The notes: generated from the sequence alone by a model not told the origin. Counted from the stretch's first letter, positions 31,024 through 42,371 are shown. The stretch: 64,000 nucleotides of DNA from Cryptomeria japonica (GCF_030272615.1 NC_081406.1:476124900-476188899), one strand, 5' to 3'. Numbers and translations: made by a program.

Positions 31024-31287
31024 TTTGGTCATAGATTTGGTCATTGACTTGGTCATTCATTTAGTCATATATTTAGTCACTAATTTAATCATCGATTGTT
31101 GTTATCTGGTCAATATTTATTTAGTCATTGATTTAGTCATTGATTTGGTCATTGATTTAGTCGTTAATTTAATCATTGATTGTTGTTAATTGGTCATTTA
31201 TTTAGTCATTAATTATTGTCAATTGGTAGTATATTTAGTCACTTTAATCATTACTTTTCTGACAACTGGTCATATATTTAGTCATAT
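31024..31287. repeat. Degenerate 12-bp minisatellite
   Basis: About 20 units of TTTRGTCATNNA (for example TTTGGTCATAGA, TTTAGTCATATA) with a higher-order repeat of about 88 bp marked by GATTGTTGTTA at about 31102 and 31182. No coding meaning is evident. Confidence 0.85.
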
Positions 31288-31288
31288 T

Positions 31289-31360
31289 AGGGTACGATGG
31301 AATCGAACCACCATCCTCCTGCTTGTAAAGCAGGTGCTCTTCCATTTGAGATAGCAACCT
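31289..31360 (-). tRNA. tRNA-Val(UAC)-like sequence, probably a pseudogene or organelle-derived
   Basis: The minus strand folds as a tRNA: acceptor stem AGGTTGC/GTACCCT with one mismatch and one G-T pair, D arm with one mismatch, perfect anticodon stem CCTGC/GCAGG with loop TTTACAA (anticodon UAC), 5-nt variable region, and T arm GGTGG/CCATC with loop TTCGATT. The B box GGTTCGATTCC is perfect; the A box is not. It looks more like an organelle-type tRNA than a plant nuclear tRNA-Val, which is an impression only. No CCA is encoded. Confidence 0.6.
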
Positions 31361-33416
31361 TTAAAGAATAATTATACCATGTATCCTATGTTAGCCTATA
31401 AACATACATTTCTATAAAATAAAAAATCAAGTATTTGATAACAAAGAATCTATGTTTAAGGACATCACATCACTATCTAAAATATCTACAAGAGAGAATT
31501 TCAATAACCAATGATATAAGAGTGCAGGTTATTACTCATAAAGAGTAGTATATTGATAAAGATAGTCTCATGACTATTAAAGGTCAAGAACAAAGTTTGA
31601 ATATCATGGCATGAACAACAACAAATAGAGACACAATGATGCAAGGAGGTCACGTTCTTTTCAACAATATAGTGATAGTGATTAAACATTAAGATGGAAC
31701 ACAGTCATAGGTCAAACCATGGAATGGCAGTTTGTAACCATTATCAATCCAATATGAATAGTGAATAGTCATTTGATTGTGAAATTCATTGAAAGGGGGC
31801 ATTGAATAGGTTCTAATTGAAGCCTTAAAGACAATGAAGACACCAAAAGCTTCATTAACAATAACCCTAACAACAACCCTTATTGTGATCATCATGGCAT
31901 AAGAATGGTAAAGTGCAACAATAAGATTATGACAACATATTCAAACTTTGTGATAGAGGATATACACATGGCAATGAATCATAGCAGTAAAGAAGATTAG
32001 GAGTGAACAGTTCAAAATCCCTCAAAGAAGAGATTATCTGAGACAAAGAATAGAGAGAAAACATTTATATACACACACTGTCAAAGCCATCATCAATCGC
32101 CCAAGGTTTTTGTAAAGTACAATCCCTATTAAAAGTTGCAGCTATCACAAAGAGACCAAGAGGACATCAAAGAGAATGGAAACATTAATGGTAGCATCCC
32201 TTGCCATAATTTCACCAATCTCAGAGTAGCCTTATCAACATCAAACATAGTATTGTATAGGGCACCAGTCTAATGTTAGCAATCTCTATCACAAAGATAG
32301 AGCCCACATTCCCAACAATGGTGACAATCAGAGCAAAGATAACCTAAATCAATTTAGTCTTCAAATAGAATTCAAATACACATTAAAGAGCAATTTTTTT
32401 TCAAATATTGAGACATCAAATGTATCAAGAGTAGTCCACATTAAAAAAAAACTATGACCGTATTACATGATGCCATAGGTTGTCCAATAGATAAATAAAT
32501 ATTAAAACAAATCACTGTTAGAAGGAAATAAACACATAATAATCTTTTAGCTCAGACATGAGACTTAGATTAGTCATGTGGATAGTCATGGAGTCAATAA
32601 TAAAGGCATCATGACAATATTAGAGGTGAGCACAAGCATCAAACTCTGAGCCAATGACAACTAGACACATAGAGCAAGCTTCCAAAAAAGACCTGTCATA
32701 AACCCTATCCAAGGATAGTGACAAACAGTAAGGAGCATTAGCAGTCCCTAAATAGATATAACAATGGATATATGGTGAAGGCATGATGATAGATCATAAA
32801 GATAATCCAAAGCCACTCTCAGAGCCTCCATGATATAGTCCAAAGCATAAATATTCTGCAGTATAAAGAGAGAACAATCACAATGTTTTGTTAAAGATTA
32901 ATCACAATATAAAATGCCATGATCAGAGACAAGAAGCTTTGACCAAATCAATCTTAAGAGAAGTTGCTAGTGTAAAGCTTCAAAGTCATAGAACAAATAG
33001 AGAATTCATTGTTACAAGGCAGCCATATGAAAAGTTTTGAGAAAAATCTTTCCATTTAAGATAGTAGCATGCATCAAGATCAGTACACATTATGTTTGTG
33101 ACAACATATAGAATAAGTGAAAGCAAAAGGGAATCCATGAGCAGTCTCATAGAGATATGAGCCATATAAAAGCTACAATTGCAGTCATAAAGATATAATC
33201 TTAGGGAGAAGCACTTTTAGATGGGCAAGATAAGCTATAGTAGTTGTAGGTCCGAGTCACCAAGCAAAAGATCAAAACCAAGATAGAGGTAACCATCACT
33301 CAGTGAAAAAAAGTAGTGGTATCATATCTAATAGAACCAGCGATTCCTAATATGTTCAAAGAAGTGCTTAGGACAGTATAGCAGTGAATCAATGGAAGTC
33401 ATGGAAGGATCAATAC
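31361..33416. other. 2 kb with no recognised gene
   Basis: AT-rich sequence with frequent stops in all frames. The minus strand reads as broken hydrophobic stretches (for example 31895-31689, 68 aa) without any phrase I know. It may be a decayed element. It ends at LTR K. Confidence 0.45.
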
Positions 33417-33843
33417 TGTAGGGTCCACCCTTGACTTGACTTGTTTTGACTAGAGTTGACTTTTAATTCATGCGTCATGATAGACATTATTGGGCATATT
33501 CTATTTCAGATGATTTATATGATGTTGATACTATCATTATCGATCGTGTGATTTATTAGACACTATATACTTATTATGCGATTGATTATCGAAAGACTAT
33601 ATTGATCATGTGATTTGAGGAGCATAAGTGTTGATGGATTTTATATGTTGTACTATAATCATGAATTATACTAATCATGCACTTGATGATGTTTTTATGT
33701 ACTGACCATATTTAATGATTATCTATGATGAGTTGATCTTATGGTGTGTTTGATTGTTGTATGACTGTCTTCGGGATAGAGACGATTCCACATCACTCAT
33801 TGCAAGCAGGATGTGTCATTGTGATTCTCTAACCCTTGTCTAT

Positions 33844-33848
<5 letters not shown>

Positions 33849-33886
<38 letters not shown>
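33849..33886. repeat. (AT)19 microsatellite in LTR K
   Basis: 38 bp of pure AT. The copy in unit 2 (57437-57544) has 54 units, a 70-bp expansion. Confidence 0.97.
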
Positions 33887-33889
<3 letters not shown>

Positions 33890-35266
33890 ATATCATTGCT
33901 TTGTGGATGCAAGATTTGTAGGTACCAGACACCAACTCCACTTGGCTCCATAGGTCTGAGCATCTTTAAATCCCAATGGTATGTGGTTTGGAGTTGGCAC
34001 AATTTCCCCTCACATACTCTAGGTCTAAATTGTTCACTCAGAGTCGTCAGCATCTTGGCACAAGTCACCATGTCAGTTAGTAAGCTTGATTTCTTCTGTG
34101 TTGTGAGTATGTTAGTATTGGTTGGTTGGTTCTATTATGATGAGACTGATTGATTATTGATGCAAGATTAAATAGTTAATAATGTTCATTTTAATTATTT
34201 TGATTAATATAGATTTGATTATTTGGTTATCTAATCTTTAATTTAATTTATTGGATTCTTGCCTTTTGGGGTATTTAATTATTTGATATTTAAATATTTA
34301 TTTATTTAATCGCCTATGGTTTAATATTTTTTGGTATTTAATGTTTATTTGCTTCTTTAATTCATTTATGAGCGTTTGGTTTATTTAATTTAATTTCTCC
34401 ATTTGATTTATTTAATTGTGGCTCATGTTTTATTTATTAGTTTGACTTTTATATTAAGTGGGCTGTATAAATACACTTTAAAATAAAATAATAAAATATT
34501 CCCACATAATTGTAAAAACATGATTTATATTTATCTTACCTACCCTCTTTTCTTATTGGTTGAATTTAAAAAGGGAGGTAAAATTATATTATATGGTGGG
34601 GTTGGTAAAATATATTATAGATTGGAATATTTTGATTGGCCAAGATGGAGGCTAGCATTTTTGGTTATTGTTTGGATTTTTATTTTCATTCCCGTGATGT
34701 GTTTCAGGTTGGCTTCTTCTTGCAAAAAAAATTATTCTCTGCAAGATTTTCCTTTGGGTTTTGGCTTGGATTGTTGCTGGAGCTTGTTGGTTTTGGCTTT
34801 TGGATTTGGGGAGCTCTTCTTCAGCTTCTTTCTATCACATGGGTTTGCAGGTTGGAGATGTATTCTTCTTTTGTATTTTGTTCTACAGTTTTCCTATATG
34901 CTCCGTGTCTACAGATTGAATGTGTGAGCTTGGGGAAATTAATCTATAGTTTATATAGTATGGAAGGAAATATATGAAGGAATAAATTTGTTACAAGGTT
35001 TTATTTTATAGTTTATGGGAAATATTCATATTTCTAGAATTGGTGAGTCTTCTGTTGTTTTTTTGAGCTTGTGTCGTGAATGGATTTTTGATTGAATGTT
35101 GGCTTTTAAGTGGTTATTATTTATTTCATTTATGCCCTTTAAATCTGCTCTTCTGGGTGACTCCATGCATATGTTTTTCGAAGCCTTATGTTTCAAGTTT
35201 GTTTTTTAAGCTCTGCCAAAAGTTCTGTGTTTTCCATCCTATTTATGCAAAAGCATTGATTCTGTG

Positions 35267-35497
35267 TTTGCGCTATCCTTTCATCCATTTGCGTTGTCCT
35301 GTTATGAATTTGCGCTATCTTTTATTTCATTTGCGTTGTCTTTCGGTGTATATGCATTGTCCTTTGCACAGAATCATTGTCCTTATCTACACAAGCGCTA
35401 AACTATTTAACATAGGCACTAACCTGTAATGCATAAGCACTACCCTATAATTCAAAAGCGCTGAACTTCAATGCAAAAGCGTTGTTCTGTCTGTCTT
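35267..35497. repeat. 21-bp tandem repeat, 11 units
   Basis: Eleven consecutive 21-bp units, starting TTTGCGCTATCC and TTTGCGTTGTCC and ending AAGCGCTGAAC and AAGCGTTGTTC. The first five begin with a T-rich triplet before GCG/GCA, and the last five with AAG, so a strand-like switch in composition occurs mid-array. The GCGCT/GCGTT core is kept at constant spacing. Confidence 0.88.
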
Positions 35498-35709
35498 TGG
35501 TGTTTTCACTATTTTTCCAGTCAAACTTGGATTATTGAGTTTGGTTTCATTCCAGAGGCTTTTTGGGATTTTTGCAAACATTTTCCAGCTACTGTTATTT
35601 ATCAGTTTGGTACGATTTTATGTTTTATTTTCTGAAAACAATCTTGACTTAATTATTGTTGAATATTTGATTCCTTTCCTATATTGAGATGTTGCAATGG
35701 AAAAACGGT

Positions 35710-35808
35710 ATCATTGTGGAGACAACAAGATGTTATTGTTATGGAGACAGCATGATAGTATTGTTGCGGAGACAACAAGATGATATTGTTGTGAAGACAA
35801 CAGATTTC
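35710..35808. repeat. 25-bp tandem repeat, 4 units
   Basis: Four units built on ATTGTTGTGGAGACAACAAG, starting at 35710, 35735, 35760 and 35785; the last is one base short. Located 0.2 kb after the 21-bp array inside LTR K. Confidence 0.85.
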
Positions 35809-38069
35809 ATATGTTTTATTGAGGGAATATCTCTTTTGATATAGATTTCCACATTGAGGCTCATATTTCTTTTTAATGGATCTCTTCTTGGAATTTGGAT
35901 TGGAGCCTCTTTTCTATTGTTGTTTTGGAGCATGTTAGGAGTGGGATTCCTTGTGATGACCGGGGTCACGAGAGATAGGCTTGCATGAGGTTCCTTGTAA
36001 GGATGCATGAAACCTAGACCACCAGGGCACATTGGATTTTTCCATGATTTGTAAACAAGTGATAACATTAATAATGAATTAATTGGAATGGGTAATTAGA
36101 TCTCATTTAAACAAGATATTTTTTTAGTTTGAGCCTCATGATTGATTCCTAGGGAGGATGTTTTAAGATAAGCATGAGAAGGCCATGAAGATGGTAAGTC
36201 AAATCTCCCTTGATTCTCTCATGGGTAGAAATGGCTCCACATGTCTATCAGAGTTATGTCGTGAAGAGTTATGTATTGGCAATATTATGGGGGAGGATAG
36301 CATGTGATGACACTCTGCTCCTATATGTTTCCTTTGCTTGAGATGTATTTATGCCTTGTTGATTTGTGCACCTTTGAGAGTTTTCTATTTGTGCTATCTT
36401 GTGATTGGTTCTTGCTTGAGTGTCCTTGTGTTGGTTAGTCTCTTTGGTTTCAAGTGTCAGCCTAGATGTAGAGTATGTGTTGGGACCTTGTGTCATCTCC
36501 TAGCATGGGGGATGGTTCCTTTGGTTCCACATGGTTGGGTGGTTGGTGATTTTAAACCATTAGGATGTTCCTATCTTTGGATTCTTCTTGCATGGATGAG
36601 GATGATTCTTCAGATTGTTCATGGATAATAATTGCAACAAGAATGTAAATGATGATGTGATTTATGTAATGGAATTCTTATGTAATGGTTGTAAAATAAA
36701 TCATGTTTATGAGAAATGAATATGTTGGTCTAGTTGTAGTGATAACTTTGGTTGTAGTAGATGAATTTAATGATGAACCTTGAGTTGTATTGTAACACAT
36801 TTATATTTAATGAAATGGATGCATGAGATGTGGCTAAGTAATATGGTTTGGAATTAAAAGATGCAATTTGTATTCTTGATGAGCCATGTTAAAAGGAAAT
36901 GGTGTAGATGTTATGATAATGGTATTAGTCTTGAAATGATGTCTTTAATTAATTCTTTAAGTAGAAGAAATGCTATGCCTTGATAGGATGTATGAGTATG
37001 AGTAACATTGGAAGATATCTTAGGACATGTTTATGTGTGGTGATTTAAGAATTTAAACTTATAGTATCATACTTCATAGACAGTGATCTAAATATTGAAT
37101 TGAAAACTTATAATGCTTGGGATGTAGTTGAATGTTCCTTATGAAAATATTGTATGGATGTTCTTAATGAATGAATTACAAATATTATTAATGGAAATTA
37201 CTAGTCAATGTATGGATAGACGGTAAAATGAATGCTTGTCTTTTAGAAAAGGATTAGGATGTATCACGTGTTATGGTTTAAGATTATACCTCCATTTGGT
37301 GGATGCTATTAGTTGTTATGGAATTAGGATATTGTATCTTAGTTGTGATGAGATGAACTCATGTAGTTTCTTAATTTGTAATAAGATGATTGTTGGTTAA
37401 TTGATATGGTGTAAGAGATTTTAGGAATATTAAATGAGCTATGGGTTAAATGTTTAGGAAGACTTTGGGATTATTGCCTTATTTACTTTGGGAATCATGA
37501 TGAAGTAATAGGTATTCTAGGAGTATAGAATCATAAATGAAAAGTATGTTAATGTAATGTAAGGGTTAATCTTGGTATGTGATTGGTGATGTTCATAGTC
37601 GAAGTTTGGTTAATGGTAATAGGAACATTTGGACTTTGTGTATAAAATGAACCTAAGAGAAAAAGGGAAGTAGATATGCATTGAAAGATAGAATCCCATA
37701 TTAAATGAAAGATTAAGTAGGTTTCATATCATGAGTGTTAGGTATTGCTATGTTGGACCTATGTGTGCATAATGATTAAGATTATGAGGTATTGATCTGG
37801 AAGAAAGTAAATGCTTATTGCTTGTGTAGGTAGACTAAGTAATGGCGTTGAAATACCCTAGGGAGTTAGTAGTAATGATTTATTGTATTCTGCTTGCGTA
37901 ATTGTTTGAATGCTTGAGTGAATTATTCTATGTTCATAACACTTAAATGTTGTTGTGTGCTCATTGCATTTCTTAAGTGATGTTATGTGTTGTATTAAAA
38001 AGAAAAGAAAAGAATTAAATTAGTGTGTATTTAGCTATATTTCTCTGGGGTATTTTGGCAAGCATTACA

Positions 38070-38330
38070 TTTGGTATTAGAGCTCATGTTGCAACACTGG
38101 GATCTCTGGTTAAGAATGTTGCTATTAGTCTTGTGAATGTGCCTTGATGTTCCTTTGAATCAAGTTACTCTTTGAGATTTGTGTTAGAAGAAGTGTTATT
38201 GGAATTTTTGGAATCTTAGATATCTATGCCTTGTGTTTCTCTCTAATTCCTTTTGGGAATCATAAATTTAAGTAAAGTGTGTATTTATTTCATATGCATG
38301 TCTCTAGAATAAGAGAAGGGTAGGCCATTA
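38070..38330 (+). mobile_element. Primer binding site and truncated leader of element K
   Basis: TGGTATTAGAGCTC at 38072-38085 resembles the initiator tRNA-Met site. About 230 bp further on, ATGTCTCTAGAATAAGAGAA may be a degenerate gag start. No further Gypsy or Copia coding sequence follows, so the element is truncated at about 38330. Confidence 0.5.
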
Positions 38331-38631
38331 CACCAGACATCAATGAAAGACAATCTCACACAATTTTTAATAATCTGTTACATTATTTAAAGAAGCTACA
38401 AATGAAATAATCTTTTGTATTAAACAAAGTAGGAGAACTTACTTTTCAATATTAAAGTGTTCAACTCCTAAATCTTCATCCTAGATGAACATGTATTCAA
38501 AAGATGACAAGACATATGTGTAAAGAAATCATTTCACAAACCACCTGCAAACCATGCAATATTCAAAGTTAACCTATTCCTCTTATCGCATTATACTAGT
38601 TTAAAATTACAACACACTAATGTCATGGTTT
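38331..38631. other. Unassigned AT-rich stretch
   Basis: No ORF or repeat signature seen between the truncated element K and the 7-bp repeat. Confidence 0.4.
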
Positions 38632-38701
38632 TATGTGTTAAGTGTTATGTGTTATGTGTTATGTGTTATGTGTTATGTGTTATGTGTTATGTGTTATGTG
38701 T
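38632..38701. repeat. 7-bp tandem repeat TATGTGT, 10 units
   Basis: Ten consecutive heptamers, nine identical and the second reading TAAGTGT. It is not the plant telomere repeat. Confidence 0.95.
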
Positions 38702-38796
38702 TGCCTTGTGCTATATGCTGCATTTATATTTTCTTTGTTATTTTCTTTCAATTTGATCACTAAAATCAAGACAAAGTGAAATCTATCTTTATTCAG

Positions 38797-38974
38797 TTGG
38801 GTTTGTTGATCCTAAATTGCTACTATTGTTTCCATTGAATAAACCAGGTGAATTACCATATCCACTTCTCAATATATCATACCCCAATGATCAACACCAG
38901 GTGCAAATCCTATGTGAATTTGACAGAAGAGATACCCTCACTCGTGGCATATATGCCAATGGACTCCCTACACG
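38797..38974 (+). other. Candidate single exon (178 bp), product not recognised
   Basis: A 58-codon open stretch is bounded by a good acceptor (CTATCTTTATTCAG before 38797) and a donor GTAATAT at 38975. The frame needs one base from an upstream exon and gives two bases to the next. It reads GFVDPKLLLLFPLNKPGE at the start and CEFDRRDTLTRGIYANGLPT at the end, which is unlike the low-complexity chance frames around it. I do not recognise the protein. It could be a fragment of a host gene carried or left between transposons. No neighbouring exon was found. Confidence 0.35.
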
Positions 38975-39429
38975 GTAATATCTCCTAATTTTTTTATAGA
39001 GAAAAAAAGCTCATTGAGGGAGAATTTTCTTATTGCAAGTTTCACCAATCAACTATTTTTCATTGAATTTTAGAAGCTTAGGATATAAAACTACAAAATT
39101 TCTTGCAAATACATACCCTCATTCCACTTTAATATGCATAAAAATTTACTGATGCAACCAACTTAATAGTGGACTCTATATTTTTCTTCAAATATTAACT
39201 ATCTATCAAACATATCCTTACAAAATAAAAAAGACTTGCAAACTATTCTATGCATACATGATATTTCAATTCCTAGCAATTTCCTAGGAGAACAAAAGAA
39301 GAAACTCAATTATTCTCAAATCTTAAACAAGGGAACACCTCATGCTATTCTTACAAGTTACAAACAAACAAGGTTAAATTCCCTACACTATTTATAACCA
39401 TTGAAATAACCTCCATTCATTACTACTGA
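38975..39429. other. Unassigned stretch, possible intron
   Basis: AT-rich, stop-rich in all frames. If the preceding exon is real, this would be its downstream intron. Nothing else seen. Confidence 0.35.
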
Positions 39430-40871
39430 TGCTCTACAAAAAGGACAAGGTTAGCTTAAAACCTGTGGTATTATAACACACCAAAAACAACAAGAAACAA
39501 GATTAATGTTAGTGTTATTCAACCAAAGATTAACCTAAGCAGGCATATCAAAAGAGATACTAAGATCATGCTAACATATTTAACAAATGACACAAATATA
39601 AGAAGGCATCTCCAAATGCCTCTTAACATGTTCTTAGCTCCTTCTCCTTTGTTCCTCTCCTCTCCAAGTTCCAAAATATTGTAGCTCTCAACAACTTTTT
39701 GCACTATGGATGCTTATGGAGGTTCAATATTTTAGATGATCTCAAGCTTATGCTATGCAAGTGTAAAACAAACTAATTAAACATATTATGACAAAAGAAC
39801 TAAGATTTATTCTAGTCCAAGATAACAATATATTAGTGATTTATGCTAAATGCTCTCTAAAATTCACTATAGATTAAATGCACACAAGTTTTCAGGATTA
39901 TGACTATGAATGCAAAATGCTTGAGGATTTGAAAATGAGGAATGTGAGCTCTATTTATAGGGAAAATGGAGCAATGGATGATTGAGATTGAGTAATCTCA
40001 ACAAGGGTCAGGATTGAACGATATTCAATCCATGTGAGGGCTTTCAACCCAATCCTTGGATGACAAGTGTCAATGTGAGATAGGTTGAGAGGAGAGAGAA
40101 TAAGCATTAAATGCTTGAAATGACCTGAGAGTTAACTTGGGAGTCAAGGTCAAGGTTGGGTTGAGTGAATAGATTCTTTATTCAAAGAATAAAGCTTTTA
40201 TCCAATGGATAAACTCTTGTGCAAAGGTAAAAGGGATAACCATGGTAAAAGCAATAAATGCTTGAGGAGACACATGAGTGCAAGTTGAAATAACCATAAA
40301 TGGTTATGTAAGAGCCATAAATGGTCATGTAAGAGCCATTAGTGGTCTTGGAAGACTTTGGAGGTTAAATTGTTGAACACACAAAGCATTAAATGCTTTT
40401 CAAAGACCTTTGAAGTCTTTGAGAAGTGACTCCAAGTTGCTTAGGAATGTGACAATAATTAGGGGATGGATTAGGCTAATTAGGAAGGGGTTAGAAGAAT
40501 CTAGAAGGAGTTTAGGCTTGCAAGTGGATTTGGTGGGTGAGGGAAAATAAGATTTTTATTAAAATAAATTAATTTATTTCAATAAATGTGTGCAAATTGC
40601 ATTTGTAGGAAAATGCAAGTGGGGGGGGATAAATGTTTTATTTAATTTATTTAAAAGAGGAATAAGGGATTAAGTGAAATAAATATGATTTATCCATTTA
40701 ATTGATTGTGAATTTGGTTGAATGAATCTTAAAATAAATTGAATAATTTATTTAATTAATAGGAGAATGTTTGAAGATGAATTAATTTAATTAACTAATG
40801 GCTAGTGGATTTTCAATCAAATAAATAGGAAATATTCATTTAATTAAATTGGATAGATTTATGTGACTACA
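39430..40871 (-). mobile_element. 3' LTR of element G (left boundary approximate)
   Basis: The right end GTGACTACA at 40871 is followed at once by a polypurine tract complement (TTTGCCCCTCTTTGAG), so this is the 3' LTR of a minus-strand element. A minus-strand TATA box CTATAAATAG sits at 39951-39960. Tandem-like echoes such as AACCATAAATGGTTATG and GCCATAAATGGTCATG occur near 40300. I could not fix the left end. Confidence 0.55.
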
Positions 40872-41163
40872 TTTGCCCCTCTTTGAGATAGTGCGGTTTA
40901 TCGCATCGTTTCAAAGAAAGAAAAATAGGTGTGAAGAATATGCCCCATAAATGTTAATTTAGTGGGTGGTATGCCCCCTCGAGAGATGGGTTGAATTTTT
41001 TTGAAAAATGCAATCTCGCGAAAAAGAATGAAAATTGGCAGGGTGGTAGAAGAGAAGAATTAGCAATAATGGTGAAAGAATGGAAGAAAACAGAGTGAAT
41101 ATGGAGAAATATCAAGCCAGTGAGTACCCTTAGGTTATGCAGGAGATATTGTGCAAATGTGGT
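40872..41163 (-). mobile_element. Element G internal stub, cut by the duplication junction
   Basis: Polypurine tract (40872-40887) and about 275 bp of 3' noncoding sequence with two more TATGCCCC tracts (40940-40980). The rest of element G is not reached because unit 2 begins at 41164. Confidence 0.6.
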
Positions 41164-41225
41164 GTTCTTAGAATCTGCATGAAAAGTTCCCCCTAAGGCA
41201 TAAAGCCCTAGTTACCAGATGAAGA

Positions 41226-41843
41226 TCATGTACTGGATTCAAGTGTAGATCCATTGTCTACTTTAGATTCATCTTTTTTGACCCACATCTTCTCATGTTT
41301 ATCTCTGATCTCTTCTACCTTTTCCTTTCCCTTCCCATTTGATTTTTTCTTGTCTATCGGATCACTATTCTTTCTTTTGCAGTACTTAGCAATGTGATCA
41401 GTTTTGTTGCATGAATGGAAAATAATATTTCTTTGCATATGTCTGAAGTTCATCTAATTTGGTCTCATTCTGCATTGGTTAGAGATATGTCCAAACATCC
41501 CACAAGCATAGAACCTCTTGTTTTGGAAGTTATTCATTATTGCTCTACACATATTTGACTTATGACTGAAGTTATTGCATATGAAACACTGACCTATAAA
41601 GGTAGGAACATTATTCATGTTGTTCATTCCATTATTCATCTTACTTCTGCATTGATTCACTATTTGACTAAATTTATTGCAAGTAAAGAACCTACCATTG
41701 AATTTATGAGCATTAGGTTGACTTATCGGAGGATTCTTGCTCTTCTTTTGATCAGGTTTTGCATTGCTTGGTCTAGATCCGGAGGATTAATCTTTCTCAA
41801 ATCTAAGTCCTTGCATGTCCTTTCCATGTCTCTGACTCTCTAG
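41226..41843 (-). pseudogene. Element C zinc-knuckle region (unit 2)
   Basis: Identical to 17637-18254, including the three knuckles with Phe in place of the first Cys. Confidence 0.7.
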
Positions 41844-41885
41844 CATCTCATCAAGCCTTGCTGAGCTATCTTTGAATTTGTCTTT

Positions 41886-42371
41886 TTAATCATTAGAAGT
41901 AGCAATTTCATCTCTTAAGGTAGCAATTTCTCTTTCAAGTTCTTGACCATTATTCCTTGACTGTGTCAACTCAAGTTTCAACTGATTATTTTCATAGGTA
42001 ATCCTAAAGCATTCATCAACTCTTTCCTTCAATGATTCTACCAGATTTTCTTCATTTTTCTTACAGTCCTCAATCTCCTTAGTCAGTCTCATCACAATGG
42101 ATTGCATCTCATTATTTAAGGCAACATTCTCTCTGTCAATCTTGTCACATTCATCATCTTTACCCTTATTTTCCATGATTTGATCTTCTTTCTCCTTCAT
42201 CTTGTCCATCAATACCTTCCTCTTGTCTCTTGATGTGCTCACTTGATCCTTTAAGTCATTAATAAAATCATCAACAACATTCAGGTTTCTCTTCAAGGAA
42301 CTGATCTCATTTCTTGTTGCATCAAGATCCTCAAGTGCCACACTGAGTTGTCTTTGAAAACCAAAATCCAT
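41886..42371 (-). CDS. Element C coiled-coil ORF (unit 2)
   Basis: Identical to 18297-18782, preferred start at 42369-42371. Confidence 0.58.
   Translation of the reverse strand: MDFGFQRQLSVALEDLDATRNEISSLKRNLNVVDDFINDLKDQVSTSRDKRKVLMDKMKEKEDQIMENKGKDDECDKIDRENVALNNEMQSIVMRLTKEIEDCKKNEENLVESLKERVDECFRITYENNQLKLELTQSRNNGQELEREIATLRDEIATSND

Larger units (their letters stand above)
33417..38069 (+). mobile_element. LTR K, about 4.65 kb
   Basis: Starts TGTAGGGTCCACCC and ends GGCAAGCATTACA, giving terminal TGTA/TACA. A TATA box TATAAATA lies at 34466-34473, and an initiator-tRNA-type primer binding site follows 2 bp after the end (38072-38085). U3 is then about 1.05 kb and R plus U5 about 3.55 kb, unusually long. 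It contains an (AT)n, a 21-bp and a 25-bp tandem repeat and no recognisable protein. The partner LTR is not in the window, so the boundaries rest on the termini and primer site only. Confidence 0.6.
17575..41163. repeat. Tandem duplication, unit 1 (23,589 bp)
   Basis: Every feature from 17575 to 40342 recurs in the same order and orientation from 41164 to 64000. The offset is 23,589 up to 29.3 kb, 23,587 after the (AT)n at 29289, 23,588 after the G run at 30345, and 23,658 after the (AT)n at 33849. By eye I find 14 single-base differences and these three length changes, which is about 0.06% substitution. Bases before the first shared position differ (A at 17574, T at 41163). Unit 1 starts within element C and ends within element G. 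Confidence 0.97.

Noticed and set aside
31689-31895. Minus-strand ORF of 68 aa as a host gene
   Set aside because: Short, isolated, no start context or domain, surrounded by stop-rich sequence.
33836-34153. ORFs with long (Tyr-Ile) runs at the AT microsatellites, both strands and both units
   Set aside because: They are translations of (AT)n and have no coding features beyond it.
34520-35429. Hydrophobic plus-strand ORFs of 113-135 aa in LTR K resembling membrane proteins
   Set aside because: They overlap each other in different frames, follow the T-rich composition and sit in an LTR after its TATA box; no known domain.
35267-35497. Possible CRISPR-like array
   Set aside because: Units are contiguous and degenerate with no unique spacers, in plant transposon DNA.
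38632-38701. Interstitial telomere repeat
   Set aside because: The unit TATGTGT is not the plant telomere heptamer TTTAGGG or a simple variant of it.
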